The translations under genes and the position numbers were made by a program. Below are positions 33,761 through 64,000 of a stretch of 64,000 nt of DNA, in pieces. The notes beneath the pieces are model-generated. The model did not search any database, was not told where the DNA came from, and saw only the letters and a program-made list of their open reading frames with translations. Origin of the DNA: Oryzias latipes (taxonomy: Eukaryota; Chordata; Actinopteri; Beloniformes; Adrianichthyidae); assembly GCF_002234675.1 (NCBI RefSeq), contig NC_019863.2:2284609-2348608 (forward strand), given 5' to 3'. Positions within the stretch are counted from its first letter, which is position 1; the number at the start of each line of letters is the position of its first letter.

Positions 33761-34318
33761 TAAAATTAAGATTTATATTTCCATTCTGTAGCTCTGGACT
33801 CAACAGTTATGTCACAACACAGATGTCTGAAACGGAGGAACTTCAAAACACAAAGTACTGAAGTTTTTTCCACACCCACTCTTGTTCTTAAAGCATGTTC
33901 TCCCTTTTTCAGTCATGAGTCACAGTCAAACTTGTCAACCTGTCAAATGTTTTAGACCGGTTCCTAAAGGTTTAGAGGGATATGGTTCACAAAGGCCAAA
34001 CTGGTTTGAGGCTCCAGTTCTGCATGTACTATGGAACCTTCTAGTAATAGCAGATTGGTTAATTATTTACCTCTTTACCGTGCTTTTGTCCCCTTTTGTA
34101 ACTTCTGTGGTTGCATAACATCAGCATCATCATAAAGAACCACGAGCAAGACTCAACGTGTTTATCTATACATAGAGGCTAGAATAACTAGAACTAATAA
34201 GACTAGAGAATAGGAAAAAAATGTGAACGTTTTATGATAAAATTGAGATTTTTACTCATCCTTACAAAATCTTTCCTTAAAGATTTGATATGACTATAGG
34301 GAGGCCAGAATTCCTGCT
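33761..34318. other. Intergenic, nothing recognised
   Basis: AT-rich sequence. The 78-aa plus-strand frame at 33882-34118 has no recognisable domain and no splice or promoter support. Confidence 0.4.
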
Positions 34319-34322
34319 TTAA

Positions 34323-34521
34323 CCCTTGTGCTATCTTGTGGGGTCCAGATGACCCCACTAGACAGTGCTCTGAAGCTTTTTCTTCAATGATTTGTGATCT
34401 TCACTGGTGTCTATGGATTACATGAAATCTTTCCACCTTTATCCACCTTTGTCATGGTAGGGAGAACACGTCAATGCAAGGGAGGGGGGGGTCATCTAGA
34501 CCCCACAACATAGCCCAAGGG
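34323..34521. mobile_element. piggyBac-like MITE (family A)
   Basis: TTAA (34319-34322) precedes CCCTTGTGCTATCTTG. The right end is TAGCCCAAGGG followed by CTAA, a decayed TTAA. The core carries 'gtctatggattacatgaaat' and 'ctttgtcatggtagggagaa'. Confidence 0.8.
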
Positions 34522-34735
34522 CTAAAATGGGACCAAAACGTGGAGAAAGTGAATGCCTACAGCATTCCAGCATGTTTACGTTAAACATGTTGAACATGTA
34601 TTGTTCTACATTTACAAAGGATTTATCACTTCTAGTTTTATTGAATGACACAAGGCTTAGCAATGAGTCAACTGAAAGACTTTGTTGTCATTTTATCTGT
34701 TTATAATTGAAAAAAAGATTTTTTTGTTGCTGTTT

Positions 34736-34999
34736 TATAATACACAAATCATATGTTGTTTCCCTTTCGGCTTTTCCCATCAGGGGTCGCCACAGCGACC
34801 GAGTCGCATGGTAAACTTGGCAATGTTTTACGCCGGATGCCCTTCCTGACGCAACCCTCTCAAAGCAACCAGGCTTGGGACCGGCACAGAAGTAGAGAAG
34901 GGAACAGGGAGCAGCCCGGAGTCGAACCCTGGTTTCCCAGACGGAAGGCGCCGCAAACCAGCACGAGCTAAACCGGCTCCTATAATACACAAATCATAT
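34736..34999 (-). mobile_element. tRNA-derived SINE with 19-bp target duplication
   Basis: The body is 34755-34980. Read on the minus strand it starts with a tRNA-like head ('gtttagctcgtgctggtt', B box 'ggttcgactcc') and ends 'ggcgacccctgatggg'. It is flanked by perfect 19-bp repeats TATAATACACAAATCATAT (34736-34754 and 34981-34999). This is a recent insertion. Confidence 0.9.
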
Positions 35000-36270
35000 A
35001 TCAAACGGAAACAAAACCACGACCCAAAAACCGAGGCTGAAGCCGAATCGTAGGGACAGCTCATCGTTGTGATCCTATTAGGTCTGATTAAATAACACAG
35101 ACGAGAAACGCCATACTAACGTGTGTTTTATTTAAAATCTTAAAACAATCGATTTACCCTCCTTACCAGGTCTTTATTCAATGTTTTATTTAAAAGATTT
35201 CAAATTTTCAAATAAACAGTGAATAGATAAATGAATGAAACTGGATTGATTGACTTCTAGACAAATATGAAGCAGGTTGAAACAGGTTCTTCCACATTTC
35301 CTCTGGATTATGAAGTAAAGCAGGTTATGTTTGTCACAAAGAGCCCAAATCTCTAAATCTGATATAACTCAACCAATTTCCCTCTCAACCGAAACATACA
35401 GATTCTTTACATGAAGGTCCACGCGGGATGAAGTGCCATTAAAGGTGGAATTGTTGATGGCATCAGAGCAGGGCAGCTCCTTAAGGTGGAGCTGCTGTGC
35501 TGACATTAGCCATCATGTCGTCTGCGGCTGCGCGGGGGCCGAGACTGTAGCCACGGGGATCAGGTTACATAACAGACTGTGGAAATTGATCACGTCTGGG
35601 TGGGACTCCCGCGAGCTGCTTCACTGATGAGACTCTGGTTTCCACTGCCACCGTGAGTCACGGCTGCCCTGCTGTCACGTGACCAGCAGGAGTGAAGGCA
35701 CTGAAAGGCGCGGGAAACTTTGAGAACTCTGCGTCCCGCGCGCTGCCAGCTCACGTGGACCGTAGCGCGAACCGGTTCCTGCGTGTAATTTTAAGGTGGG
35801 AAAGCTTCTGCCTGAGAAAACGACCCCAAACTAATGCAAGTGAAACTAAAACCGTATCTGAAACAGCTCATCACTGTGGCTCATTTGTCATTTTTTAGTT
35901 ACATAACAGCTTCACACAGGTAGACCAGCATGGAAGCAGGTTTTACTCAGGAAAAAAATACATTTTAAAACGTTTACATGCCCTTCTAGGTAGTCAGGCA
36001 ATAAAATGTATTACAAATGTTTTTATGTTAAAGTTTTGGACTTTTACAAGACCAAACAGTGAGTTTTCTTTTACTCAATCTGGTATTTTATCAATACACC
36101 CCACCTAAATGGTTAATACTTGCAAATAAATGTAAAATAATAGTCTAATTGAATAAAAATGTATGCAATGTATAGCTGGCCACATTTTTGAGTCAGTGGA
36201 ATTCAGCCGTATGGGAGCCCTGTTGTGGGGAAAAAAAGAGAGTGATCACAAAAACAGGTCATTTTTTAAA
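35000..36270. other. Intergenic; CpG cluster at ~35690-35800, otherwise nothing recognised
   Basis: The CpG cluster ('aggcgcgggaaactttgag', 'cgtcccgcgcgctgcc') may be a regulatory element between srsf3 and cdkn1a. 'ggcgcgggaaa' resembles an E2F site. No gene was found. Confidence 0.35.
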
Positions 36271-36798
36271 TCAGTTTTTAATTGAGACCAGTTTACACAG
36301 TATTAAACAAAAGAATAACAATGTAAAACTTGAAAAGCAAAAATCAGACTTCCGTTTCAGTTTCTTTAAATCGGTTCCACAGTTTTTCCTTGCTGAACTG
36401 AGGGGCAACAAGACCACCGCTAAACATGTGAATGAAAGGACTACATTGAAAATAGATCGGCGTTGTGAGCGGAGCACTTCACATCTCTGGAGGTGCGTGT
36501 CAATCAAAAACAGAAGTTGGCGTTCGTACAGTGGAAACAAAGAAGAATGTGGGAGGGAGGGCGTCGTACATTCATGGACAGGAGAACAAAGACGGCAGGG
36601 ATGGGTCAGAACAAACAAGCACCGTTGAGACGCTCAATGCACTCAAAACAACCCCATCTGTAAAAAGAAACATAATCTAAAATACTCGATTGCTATAAAA
36701 AAAAAAGAAAAACAAAAAGACTAAATGTCAAAGCTGAAGTCCATTGAACGAAAAGCTGGAGCCGGTCCAAACAGCTCCCTTAAAACCGGCGGTTTCTT
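36270..36798 (-). other. srsf3: srsf3 3' UTR (proximal)
   Basis: This is sequence downstream of the srsf3 stop on the minus strand. An ATTAAA-type hexamer (TTTAAT on plus, about 36280) could end a UTR of about 520 nt. It holds no convincing ORF. Confidence 0.4.
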
Positions 36799-39700
36799 CT
36801 ATTTCCTGTCGTTTGACCTGGAGCGGCTGTGAACAGGAAGAACCACCAATGAGTTAAATCAAAGCATGTTTATCCTCAACACTTCAGGCTGAGATCAATC
36901 GAGGATGGCAGCAGTACCTCCTGGATCGAGAGAAGGACCGAGAGGGTTTGTGGTTCCTGTCCCTGGAGAGGGATCTTTCTCTCCTCCTGTCTTTGGAGAA
37001 AGACCTGAAAAAGGAGAAACCATCATGACGGTTTGCTTTTCTGTGACACAATCAAGAGCAAAGTGCACACGAGTTCGCCTGAAATTATTGTAGAATCACT
37101 GATGTCAGAGATAGAGAAATTCATGAGTGAGATAAAAGAATCGAGAGAATGCAGACATACCTGCTCCGGCTGCGGCTGAAGCTTCGCCTACGGGGAGATC
37201 TGCACAAGGAAAAGACAGCTGGTGAGCACAAAGACATTTGGTTCTTCAACGAAGCTCCACATCATATGACTTCTACCATAGACTACCTCAAACAGCCCTT
37301 TGTTGTCGCCAACAAAAACCAGAGATGAAAGCCTTTATTTCCAGGAGGGAAAAAAAAAATCCCCAAAGAAAATAGAGTCACTGACCATAAAGCCAAGCCC
37401 TCAGAGAAAGCAGAAGATCAGGAATCTCTGCTAACCTAGCCCACCACACTACTCAGGTCACATGACTACTCTAGTCAGAAAAAATGAATAGGGGTTAGTG
37501 TGTCCTAAGATGAAGCCCAACCCTGCATTCACACCAAACGCGATTCACGCCTCAAATTCGCAGCTGGATGCCCGTCCAGAATTGTGTTGATAAATTTGAC
37601 GCCTCCGCCACGTATGGGGGAGGAGCTACTGTCCAAATTCTTTAGCCCGACGGCTACTGGGAAGCATTGACATTTCTTTTCCAATGCACAGAAGACACGG
37701 TTGACGTCAAAATTTACATGGAAAAGCTCCACAAAAGCATCGGTAATCACGTCTCATGACATCACTCAACCTCACTTGATACGGCGAGCTCGGCCGTCCA
37801 CCGCAGGAGCTTCGTCTGAATGACTTGTCGTCCGAGGGGGAAAAATGAAAATAAAATTAGAGGAACTTATTATTGTGTGGGAACAAATAAAGACACAGCT
37901 CAGACGGAAAACTATCAGATTCTCCATTTCGGTTTTGGACACAGCCCTCAGATCACGTCATCACAGGCCTGAGGCAAGTCCCTGGGTGGTTAACGAATTC
38001 AACGCCAACGTTTAGACATTTGAAGTCTGGATGCACCGCCCGAGGCGCCGCTGCCGAACCTCAGATCGTGTCAGCACAAAACTGGACGCCTTCGACGTGT
38101 GAATCCCATTCGGTGTGAAGATAGCTTAAAAAATTACTGAAACAGGCTGCAAATTTTTCTTGTGCTAAAAAAAAAAGAAACAAATGTTGTAAACTGCTCT
38201 GTGTTTGACTAATCAACCCCCCCACTGACCCGTTTACCTGAAGCTAGCCTTTTTCCAGCTAACAGAGTTGTGACTGCTGTGACCTACGATGTGCCCAGAT
38301 CCCCTAACATCAGCACCATCAAGCTCCTCTGACAGCAGGCTCCATCTATCTGATCACTCCCATTGAAACAAAGACTCACATGGTGGATGACAAAGCTAGA
38401 GTTTAAACAATAAAAGTCTCTTCAAACCAGCTGTCTCTTCACTTTCAAAACTGAAATCAGCAGTGTACTGAATGAAGCAGGGAAACTTACTAGTTTTTTT
38501 GGATTTCAACAAGCTAGATATGACGAAAGGAAGGCAGACTGCCGGCCGCGTAGGTAGAATTGGCGGAATAGGAGTGGACAGATGCTGCAAGGTGATTAGA
38601 TGGCAGGCAGATGGGGGCTGGTTGTGGCTTTTTTCCTGCTTTAATTGGTAAGCTGACGGCTGCTGCTGGTGGGTTGTAGACATTTGGGAACATTTTACGC
38701 TGATTGGTCGGGAATGTGAAGTGGGTGGCTGCCCTTTGGTTTAAGGCTGAAGGAGCAGGAGGTTGAGAACGGCATGCTGAGGAACCAATGGGCTGGTGCA
38801 ACCTGACGACTGGCCAAGCCTGGGTCATGTGACAGCACCAGCCAAGCTGATTGGGACACGACGGTCAGCAGTCGCGTGATGCTGAAAGAGGACTAGTTGA
38901 CTGAGGGTGGTGAGAAGAGGCATGGTGGTGGTTCTGCAATGGGTTTCATTCTTATTAATATAGATGAAAAGTAAAAAAAAAATATAAAGACATTTGGCAG
39001 TTTTACCCCTCACACCGCCCGCCCCAAACTTTATACAAATTTACTTCTTTTTCCAAACTAAAAACTTTATTTATGACCTCTTGTCACTGTCAAACTCCTA
39101 AACAAAGATTTGGGTGTGCACACGAAACACACACAAAAGGACTCTGGCTGTTAAAAGCCAAAGTCCCATTCTACACAATGTACTTTTGACAAATATTTGA
39201 ATATTTTGTGTGTTTTCCTTGTTGCACAAAGTAAGCGCAGACAGGTCAACAGTCACCAAAAAAGAAAGAAAGAAAAGATAAATTAACAACACAACAACCC
39301 AGACTGGAAACCCAAAAGCAGTTCTCAGGAAATGTACTGTAAAGTAAATCACATAAGAGGATATAAAGCTAAGAAATCCCTTCCATCAAAGAACCCCTGG
39401 GTTACCTTCTCCTGGGTGGCGGGCTGCTACGCCGCCTGTAGTCGTCCCGTTCCCGCGGCCGCCTGCTCCACGATGGAGGAGCGCCGCGACTGCGGCTGCG
39501 CTTCTCCCCGTTAGACAGCTCCACGCGCACCCGGCAGCCGCACAGTGTCCTGCGACAACATTCACGCCTGTCATTCATTTCATACCAAACGCTGATTTCT
39601 GTGGAATTGCTGGTGGCCAGACAAACCCGTTTGGGAGGATTTTGCGGGCCGTACCTACAAAAATCACACAGGGAGGGACGTACCTTCCATCCAGTTCTCG

Positions 39701-39886
39701 CACCGCATCCGTTGCATCTCTGGGATCTTCAAACTCTACGAAGGCGAAACCTGGGGGGTTCCTGGCCACCCAGACGCTACGAAGAGGTCCGTAGTAGCCA
39801 AAGGCGCGCTCCAACTCGGTTTTGTTCCCATTGTTGCCCAAATTTCCAACGTAGACCTTACAGTCCAGGGGACAGTCACGGTGCAT
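36799..39886 (-). CDS. srsf3: Serine/arginine-rich splicing factor 3 (SRp20)
   Basis: There are five constitutive coding exons on the minus strand, 39886-39684 (exon begins 39894), 39549-39406, 37199-37161, 37004-36918 and 36826-36799. All are phase-consistent and give 166 aa (human 164). The RRM occupies about residues 9-82, with RNP2 KVYVGNL and RNP1 GFAFVEF, and [14 protein letters not shown] between. A linker follows ([15 protein letters not shown]), then an RS domain ending SRSRSNDRK. The N-terminus [10 protein letters not shown] lacks one Ser present in human MHRDSCPLDCK. The protein binds pyrimidine-rich RNA, promotes exon inclusion and mRNA export, and in mammals represses itself through a poison exon, which is also predicted here. 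The start is the first ATG after a CAG acceptor. Confidence 0.96.
38491..38933 (-). other. srsf3: Predicted srsf3 poison (NMD) cassette exon
   Basis: The acceptor TTGCAG precedes AACCACCACC at 38933, downstream of a T-rich tract. A strong donor, ACTAGTAAGT, places the exon end at 38491. The length is 443 nt; the mammalian SRSF3 poison exon is about 456 nt. Joined to the preceding exon (two bases carried over), the frame reads T-T-T-M-P-L-L-T-T and stops at TGA 38827-38825. That is more than 300 nt before the exon end, so inclusion should trigger nonsense-mediated decay. Confidence 0.75.
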
Positions 39887-40399
39887 GATGGAATCTGGAA
39901 TAATCAAAACCACGGGGTTATAAACACAAGGATCAGCTAAAAATATAAGAAGATGATAGATTACATTTCTGGTTTCAAATCAAGCAATTCTACTGTAGTC
40001 GACTGATCGGTTTCGTGGATGAACCAGGACAGACCAAACTAACAGTACGGCCGGAGATCCGCCTCTGCTCTGCCACCGATGATAATGATGCTCCAAATAC
40101 CTGTTTTTCAATGAGCCACAATAAACAAACGAAGATTTCGATAAATATAGTTACAAATGTTCTTACTTTGGTGGGCTGGGTCTAAATACGCATCGAGTTT
40201 CCACTACACGCGATCATCATTTAGAAAACTGATCCACATTTCTACCAAAGTTAGCATAAAATGCTAACTTTAGCCACACGATCGTGTAAAGTTAGCCATA
40301 ACCGGTAGCTTTAAGCTCACACTTAGCAACTCTATTTCAGTTTTGTAGTTTGACTTTTTTTTTAAACACACAGACTTCACTAACGGAGAAAACGGGTGA

Positions 40400-40760
40400 A
40401 TAAAAGCAGCTAAAATGGCTGTCGATACTCCGCGGCCTTCTCCTCCTGCGGCGGCGGCGGGTTCAACACACGACGTGATCAGACAATGGCGCACGCGGCT
40501 GCTTCCTTTAGCGCTAAAGCACGTGTCTACGGCGCTGAAGGTCCGTGAATGTCTGCACTACCTGTACCGGAGCCGAAGGAATTCACCGCTGAGAAGAACT
40601 CTTTTTCACGTGCACCCGTCTCGCCGATGCACTGCCTCCAGCCGACGGTGGAAAATGGCGTGACGGAGAATACGTTCGACTGTAAAAAGTGACCAGGATG
40701 CTGCACCGCGAGGGGCGGGGCTTCTCTGTGCGCGCTCGCGAGCGTCGACATCAAAAGCCA
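40400..40760 (-). promoter_or_regulatory. srsf3: srsf3 CpG promoter and non-coding exon 1
   Basis: This is a CpG-rich block upstream of srsf3. On the minus strand a donor-like GCTCCGGTACAGGTAGTG near 40570 could end exon 1. The plus-strand and minus-strand ORFs here are GC-driven. Confidence 0.5.
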
Positions 40761-42494
40761 GTTCGGTGTTCCCCGGGACAACGCCGAGAAGATCACTTCA
40801 GCACATTTTAAACCGGTTTAGCCACAGCAGAGGCCTGTTTCACAGCAGCCAATTTACGCTGACTGTTCATTTCCGGGTTTGTTGGTTGTATCAAATTCTC
40901 CAAAAGATACATGGAGAAAAAATATTTGCAGCTGTTTTCATTTATACAAATAATTACAAATTGTTGATTTTTTTTAAAAATTTCCTTTTATACTTAAATA
41001 GTGGTTATACACAAGTCAAGTTTATTTGTAGAGAACATTTAAAAAAAAGACAATACAAAGGGCTTTACATAAAACATTAAAGGAAACATAAAAAGGTATT
41101 AAAGGAGTGATCAATAAGTAAAAAAAGATTAATAGAGCTGAATGTAAAGTAATGTGGATGTAAACTTTTGCATAAAACTAATCAAATGCAGCTGAGAACA
41201 GGTGGCAGTTAAAGACCAACAGCGATGAGAATTGTGTTGTTAGTGTTTTTAAATGTTCTTGTGGCATTTTTCTCATGTTGGAGGACATTTATGAAGAAAA
41301 TTAGGCCTAAAACTGCATTTCTAAGTATTTCTTCATTCAAATCGTTGTGAACCAGGAGCAGATGAAAAAATGTCGCAATTCAGTACTTTAGTCTATAAAT
41401 GGATCTTAAAGAAGTAAAAAAGAAAAAAAACAGTTTTTGAAGTTTTAGTCATAAACAACAACAAAAGCATGAATGTCAACAATAAGGAAAGAAAAAAAGA
41501 AAGGAATGCACAATGTACGGAACATCACAAAAGCAAAACAAAAAAATAACAATGAGCTGCAGAGTTTATTAAAAAAATTACCTTTTGAAATATTACATTT
41601 GTTGAAATTTCTTTTTTCTTTTTTATTTGTTTGATACTTTCACTATATTTAATTATTTCATTCAAAAAGTGTTCAAAATCAAGTTTAGAGTTTGACCATT
41701 TCCTTTTATATATATGAAATTTCTCAAAAACAAAATAAATTGTGTTATAAAAATAAAGTTCTGCTTCATGTTGTCATAACAGCCCAAAATGGTTTGTTTT
41801 TCTGAAAATGTGATTGTTTTTCCAGTTTTATGACTAATGTCATTTCCAACGTGACTCCAAATCTGTCCAATGTTCTTTTAAAGACTATAAATAATGTGGT
41901 ATTCTGCTGGTTCCTGGTGTCGTCCTGCTGTGGCTCAACATCTGTGGCTCCAACCAGTCCCCTTCACCGATGCACAGATGGTCCAGGATGGTGCTGCAGG
42001 CAATGATTTTCCCGCGAAGGTTGGTTTTACTTCCAACGCCCCCAGAAATACTGCTCTCCACCTCGTCTTCATCTCCACCACAGAGCGTGCCTTGGAGTGG
42101 TGCTGGTTGTAACGGGCCTCAACCGCATTTCTCAGGGGTTCCCTGTAGGGTGTCTGCAGCGTGATGGGATGAGCAATGCAGGGACACCCACCATCACCTA
42201 AAAGGATGTATCCTTCAGGTGACTATGTTTGATTTGTGTAAACTGGGCTGCTACGCTGAAACCCCTTAATCATGGCCTGATACTGGATATCCAACAAAAA
42301 TATGTAAAAATTTGGCATTAGAATAAAATGTTAATATTTATTGGGTTTTTACTTTGGAAAATTGGTTTCGTCCTAGTCGGTGTTAAAGTAGAAGTAGTTC
42401 GCCTCCAGACCAGGTGGTGGCGGTAATGCGCTATTCTGTTTTCTTGTCAAGCGCCATATGAACAACACCCGAAAGAGAAAAGTAGTGAGCACGG
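40760..42494. other. srsf3-ahcyl1 intergenic spacer
   Basis: AT-rich. 41024-41110 carries a common fish repeat tail ('caagtcaagtttatttgtag', 'gggctttacataaaacatta'). 41215-41400 is a diverged family B fragment ('gttcttgtggcattttt', 'gttgtgaaccaggagcag'). 41880-42170 has a slightly GC-richer frame with no recognisable domain. Confidence 0.45.
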
Positions 42495-42586
42495 GTGTCC
42501 GAATTGCTTTTAAAATCATGGGAACTATAGAGTGCCGCAGTATATAGGGTTTTAGTAGTTAGAGATTAGGGTGGGAATTCGGACAC
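42495..42586. mobile_element. 92-bp MITE with GTGTCCGAATT inverted ends
   Basis: It begins GTGTCCGAATTGC and ends GGGAATTCGGACAC, short inverted repeats. The interior 'gagtgccgcagtatataggg' resembles the repeat at 13022. No clear target duplication. Confidence 0.55.
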
Positions 42587-42839
42587 AGCACTAGTCTCTC
42601 CAGCGTGTCCTGGGTTTTCCCCTGGGCCTCTGCTCAGAAATTGCCAAATTTTGAAATTAATTCACATGAAGAATTAGTATCTCAGAGAATTGAAAAACTG
42701 TCAAAATGATTTTTTCTTACAGCATCTGGGTATGAAATGAATTACTTTCTTGAATTGAGCATCTTGGTAATTCTAAATAAAATACGTAGTTGGAGATTTT
42801 TTTTCTTTAGTTGGAGTTTTCGATTCCATCTGGCCTTGA

Positions 42840-43184
42840 ACGCAGCAGTGACGTAGCCGCCAAGCAGACAGCTGGTTCCCGCCCACAAAGTTTCTCAGCC
42901 TAATGACAGCTACGACAGCGGGGGAACAACACGACTGGAGCCTCAGCGGAAAAACGGAGCACAGAACTGCTTTCCTCAGCCACAAACCACGGTCTGGCGA
43001 GCCAAATGCCCATCTGACAGCTGCTTTTTGCTGCATTTTGTCCGCGCATGATGATCTAAACAGGCTGCCGTCAGTTGCTGCGTTCGAGCGGGCGGCTAGC
43101 AGCAGTGAGTCGCGCGTGAACTTGTGACGTTTCCTGACTTACAGGTTTATTTCGGTGTCCAGGTGAGGTCACGCAGCCGCGAAC
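42840..43184 (+). promoter_or_regulatory. ahcyl1: ahcyl1 promoter/5' UTR
   Basis: CpG density rises from 42880 to the start codon. There is no TATA box at an obvious position. A CRE-like 'gtgacgt' occurs near 43125. The transcription start is not determinable here. Confidence 0.5.
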
Positions 43185-63353
<20,169 letters not shown>

Positions 63354-64000
63354 GCTGCGAAAGCACCCAGAACCCCTGAATGTGGAGCCCTGTCTTCCAG
63401 TGAGGAGCAATGTGTATAGATGCTGTGTTTCATGCTCCTCACTGGGTGCATACATACGTTGCTTTAAGTGTATTGCAGTGATTGCGGCAGGCTTGTGTCA
63501 GTACGACTTCCCTTTGATGAAACGTGCCACACAGAGAAAGGCGTTGCGGTCGCAGAACTCGTGTGTTTCTGTAATATTTTGTGCCAAAGGAGGAGGCGGG
63601 CTGGAGTCTGGAGCTGTAAAACAGTGAGAATTATTAAAACAAGTCGATTTGGTGCACAAATGTGGAGTGAAAGTATACCAGAACTCATCTGTGAACGGCA
63701 TCACCCGCTGTACTGTGCTGTGGGTGTTTTAAGCTGCTCATCCCTTTTGTTCTTGAAACCAGTTCTAGATATGATCTATGAGAAACTCTCGACTGAAGAT
63801 TTAATGTTTTAATAATAATAATAATACATTTTATTTAGAATACGCTTTACATTTTGGGTAAAATCTCAAAGCGCGTTTTGCTTCAGGACAGATGGACCAA
63901 AGTTGAGCTTAAGCAAAAAAAAAAAGAGATTTTATGGCACTTAACTTAGAGACAGATGTTTGCTTATATTGACATAATTTCTGGAAGTCTGCTAGATATA
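63354..64000 (+). other. ahcyl1: ahcyl1 3' UTR (runs to or near window end)
   Basis: Begins after TAG 63351-63353. An ATTAAA variant hexamer lies at about 63632. 63805-63900 is a repeat tail ((AAT)n, 'cattttatttagaatacgct'). The true end may lie outside the window. Confidence 0.4.

Noticed and set aside
36188-36628. 146-aa plus-strand ORF
   Set aside because: It is antisense to the srsf3 3' UTR with no similarity or splice evidence.
38396-39013. Minus-strand ORFs of 62-104 aa in srsf3 intron 3
   Set aside because: They overlap the predicted poison exon. Its reading is meant to terminate early, so they are not independent proteins.

Overview
The window is vertebrate nuclear DNA, almost certainly from a teleost fish. 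Its genes are split by GT-AG introns and have long UTRs. The introns and intergenic DNA are full of fish-type DNA transposons (hAT, piggyBac-like, Tc1, Harbinger, Mutator-like) and tRNA-derived SINEs. Repeat composition would suit a medaka-like acanthomorph, but that is an impression and not proven. There is nothing bacterial, viral or operon-like.

Five protein-coding genes can be rebuilt exon by exon: usp49 (+, 4079-7881), tmcc2 (-, 18649-11925, N-terminal exon not found), cdkn1a/p21 (-, 25637-24715), srsf3 (-, 39886-36799) and ahcyl1/IRBIT (+, 43185-63353, 17 coding exons). Every junction keeps the reading frame. From memory of the human map, srsf3 then cdkn1a in the same orientation matches human 6p21, and usp49 is also a 6p21 gene. 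srsf3 and ahcyl1 are divergently transcribed about 2.4 kb apart. Functionally the genes are a histone H2B deubiquitinase, an ER coiled-coil membrane protein, a CDK/PCNA inhibitor, an SR splicing factor and an IP3-receptor regulator. No shared pathway is implied.

Layout: 1-3.7 kb is layered transposons plus a possible coding exon split by a hAT element. 4.1-9.4 kb is usp49. 9.9-11.1 kb is repeats. 11.3-21.3 kb is tmcc2 with SINE, Tc1 and piggyBac-like insertions. 21.8-24.2 kb holds Tc1 remnants and a piggyBac-like element. 24.7-25.9 kb is cdkn1a. 26.76-31.71 kb is one 4.9-kb transposon. 31.7-36.3 kb is gene-poor. 36.3-40.7 kb is srsf3, including a predicted 443-nt poison exon. 42.8-64 kb is ahcyl1, whose introns 8 (5.7 kb) and 15 (4.6 kb) hold nested transposons.

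The most unusual objects are four. First, the 26.8-31.7 kb element: a perfect 9-bp target duplication, terminal inverted repeats that lead into opposed arrays of about 177-bp tandem units, and peptidase-like exons inside. Second, a SINE in tmcc2 flanked by a perfect 46-bp duplication. Third, eight copies of a piggyBac-like hairpin MITE. Fourth, the srsf3 poison exon. All homology calls rest on recognition by eye and no search was run.
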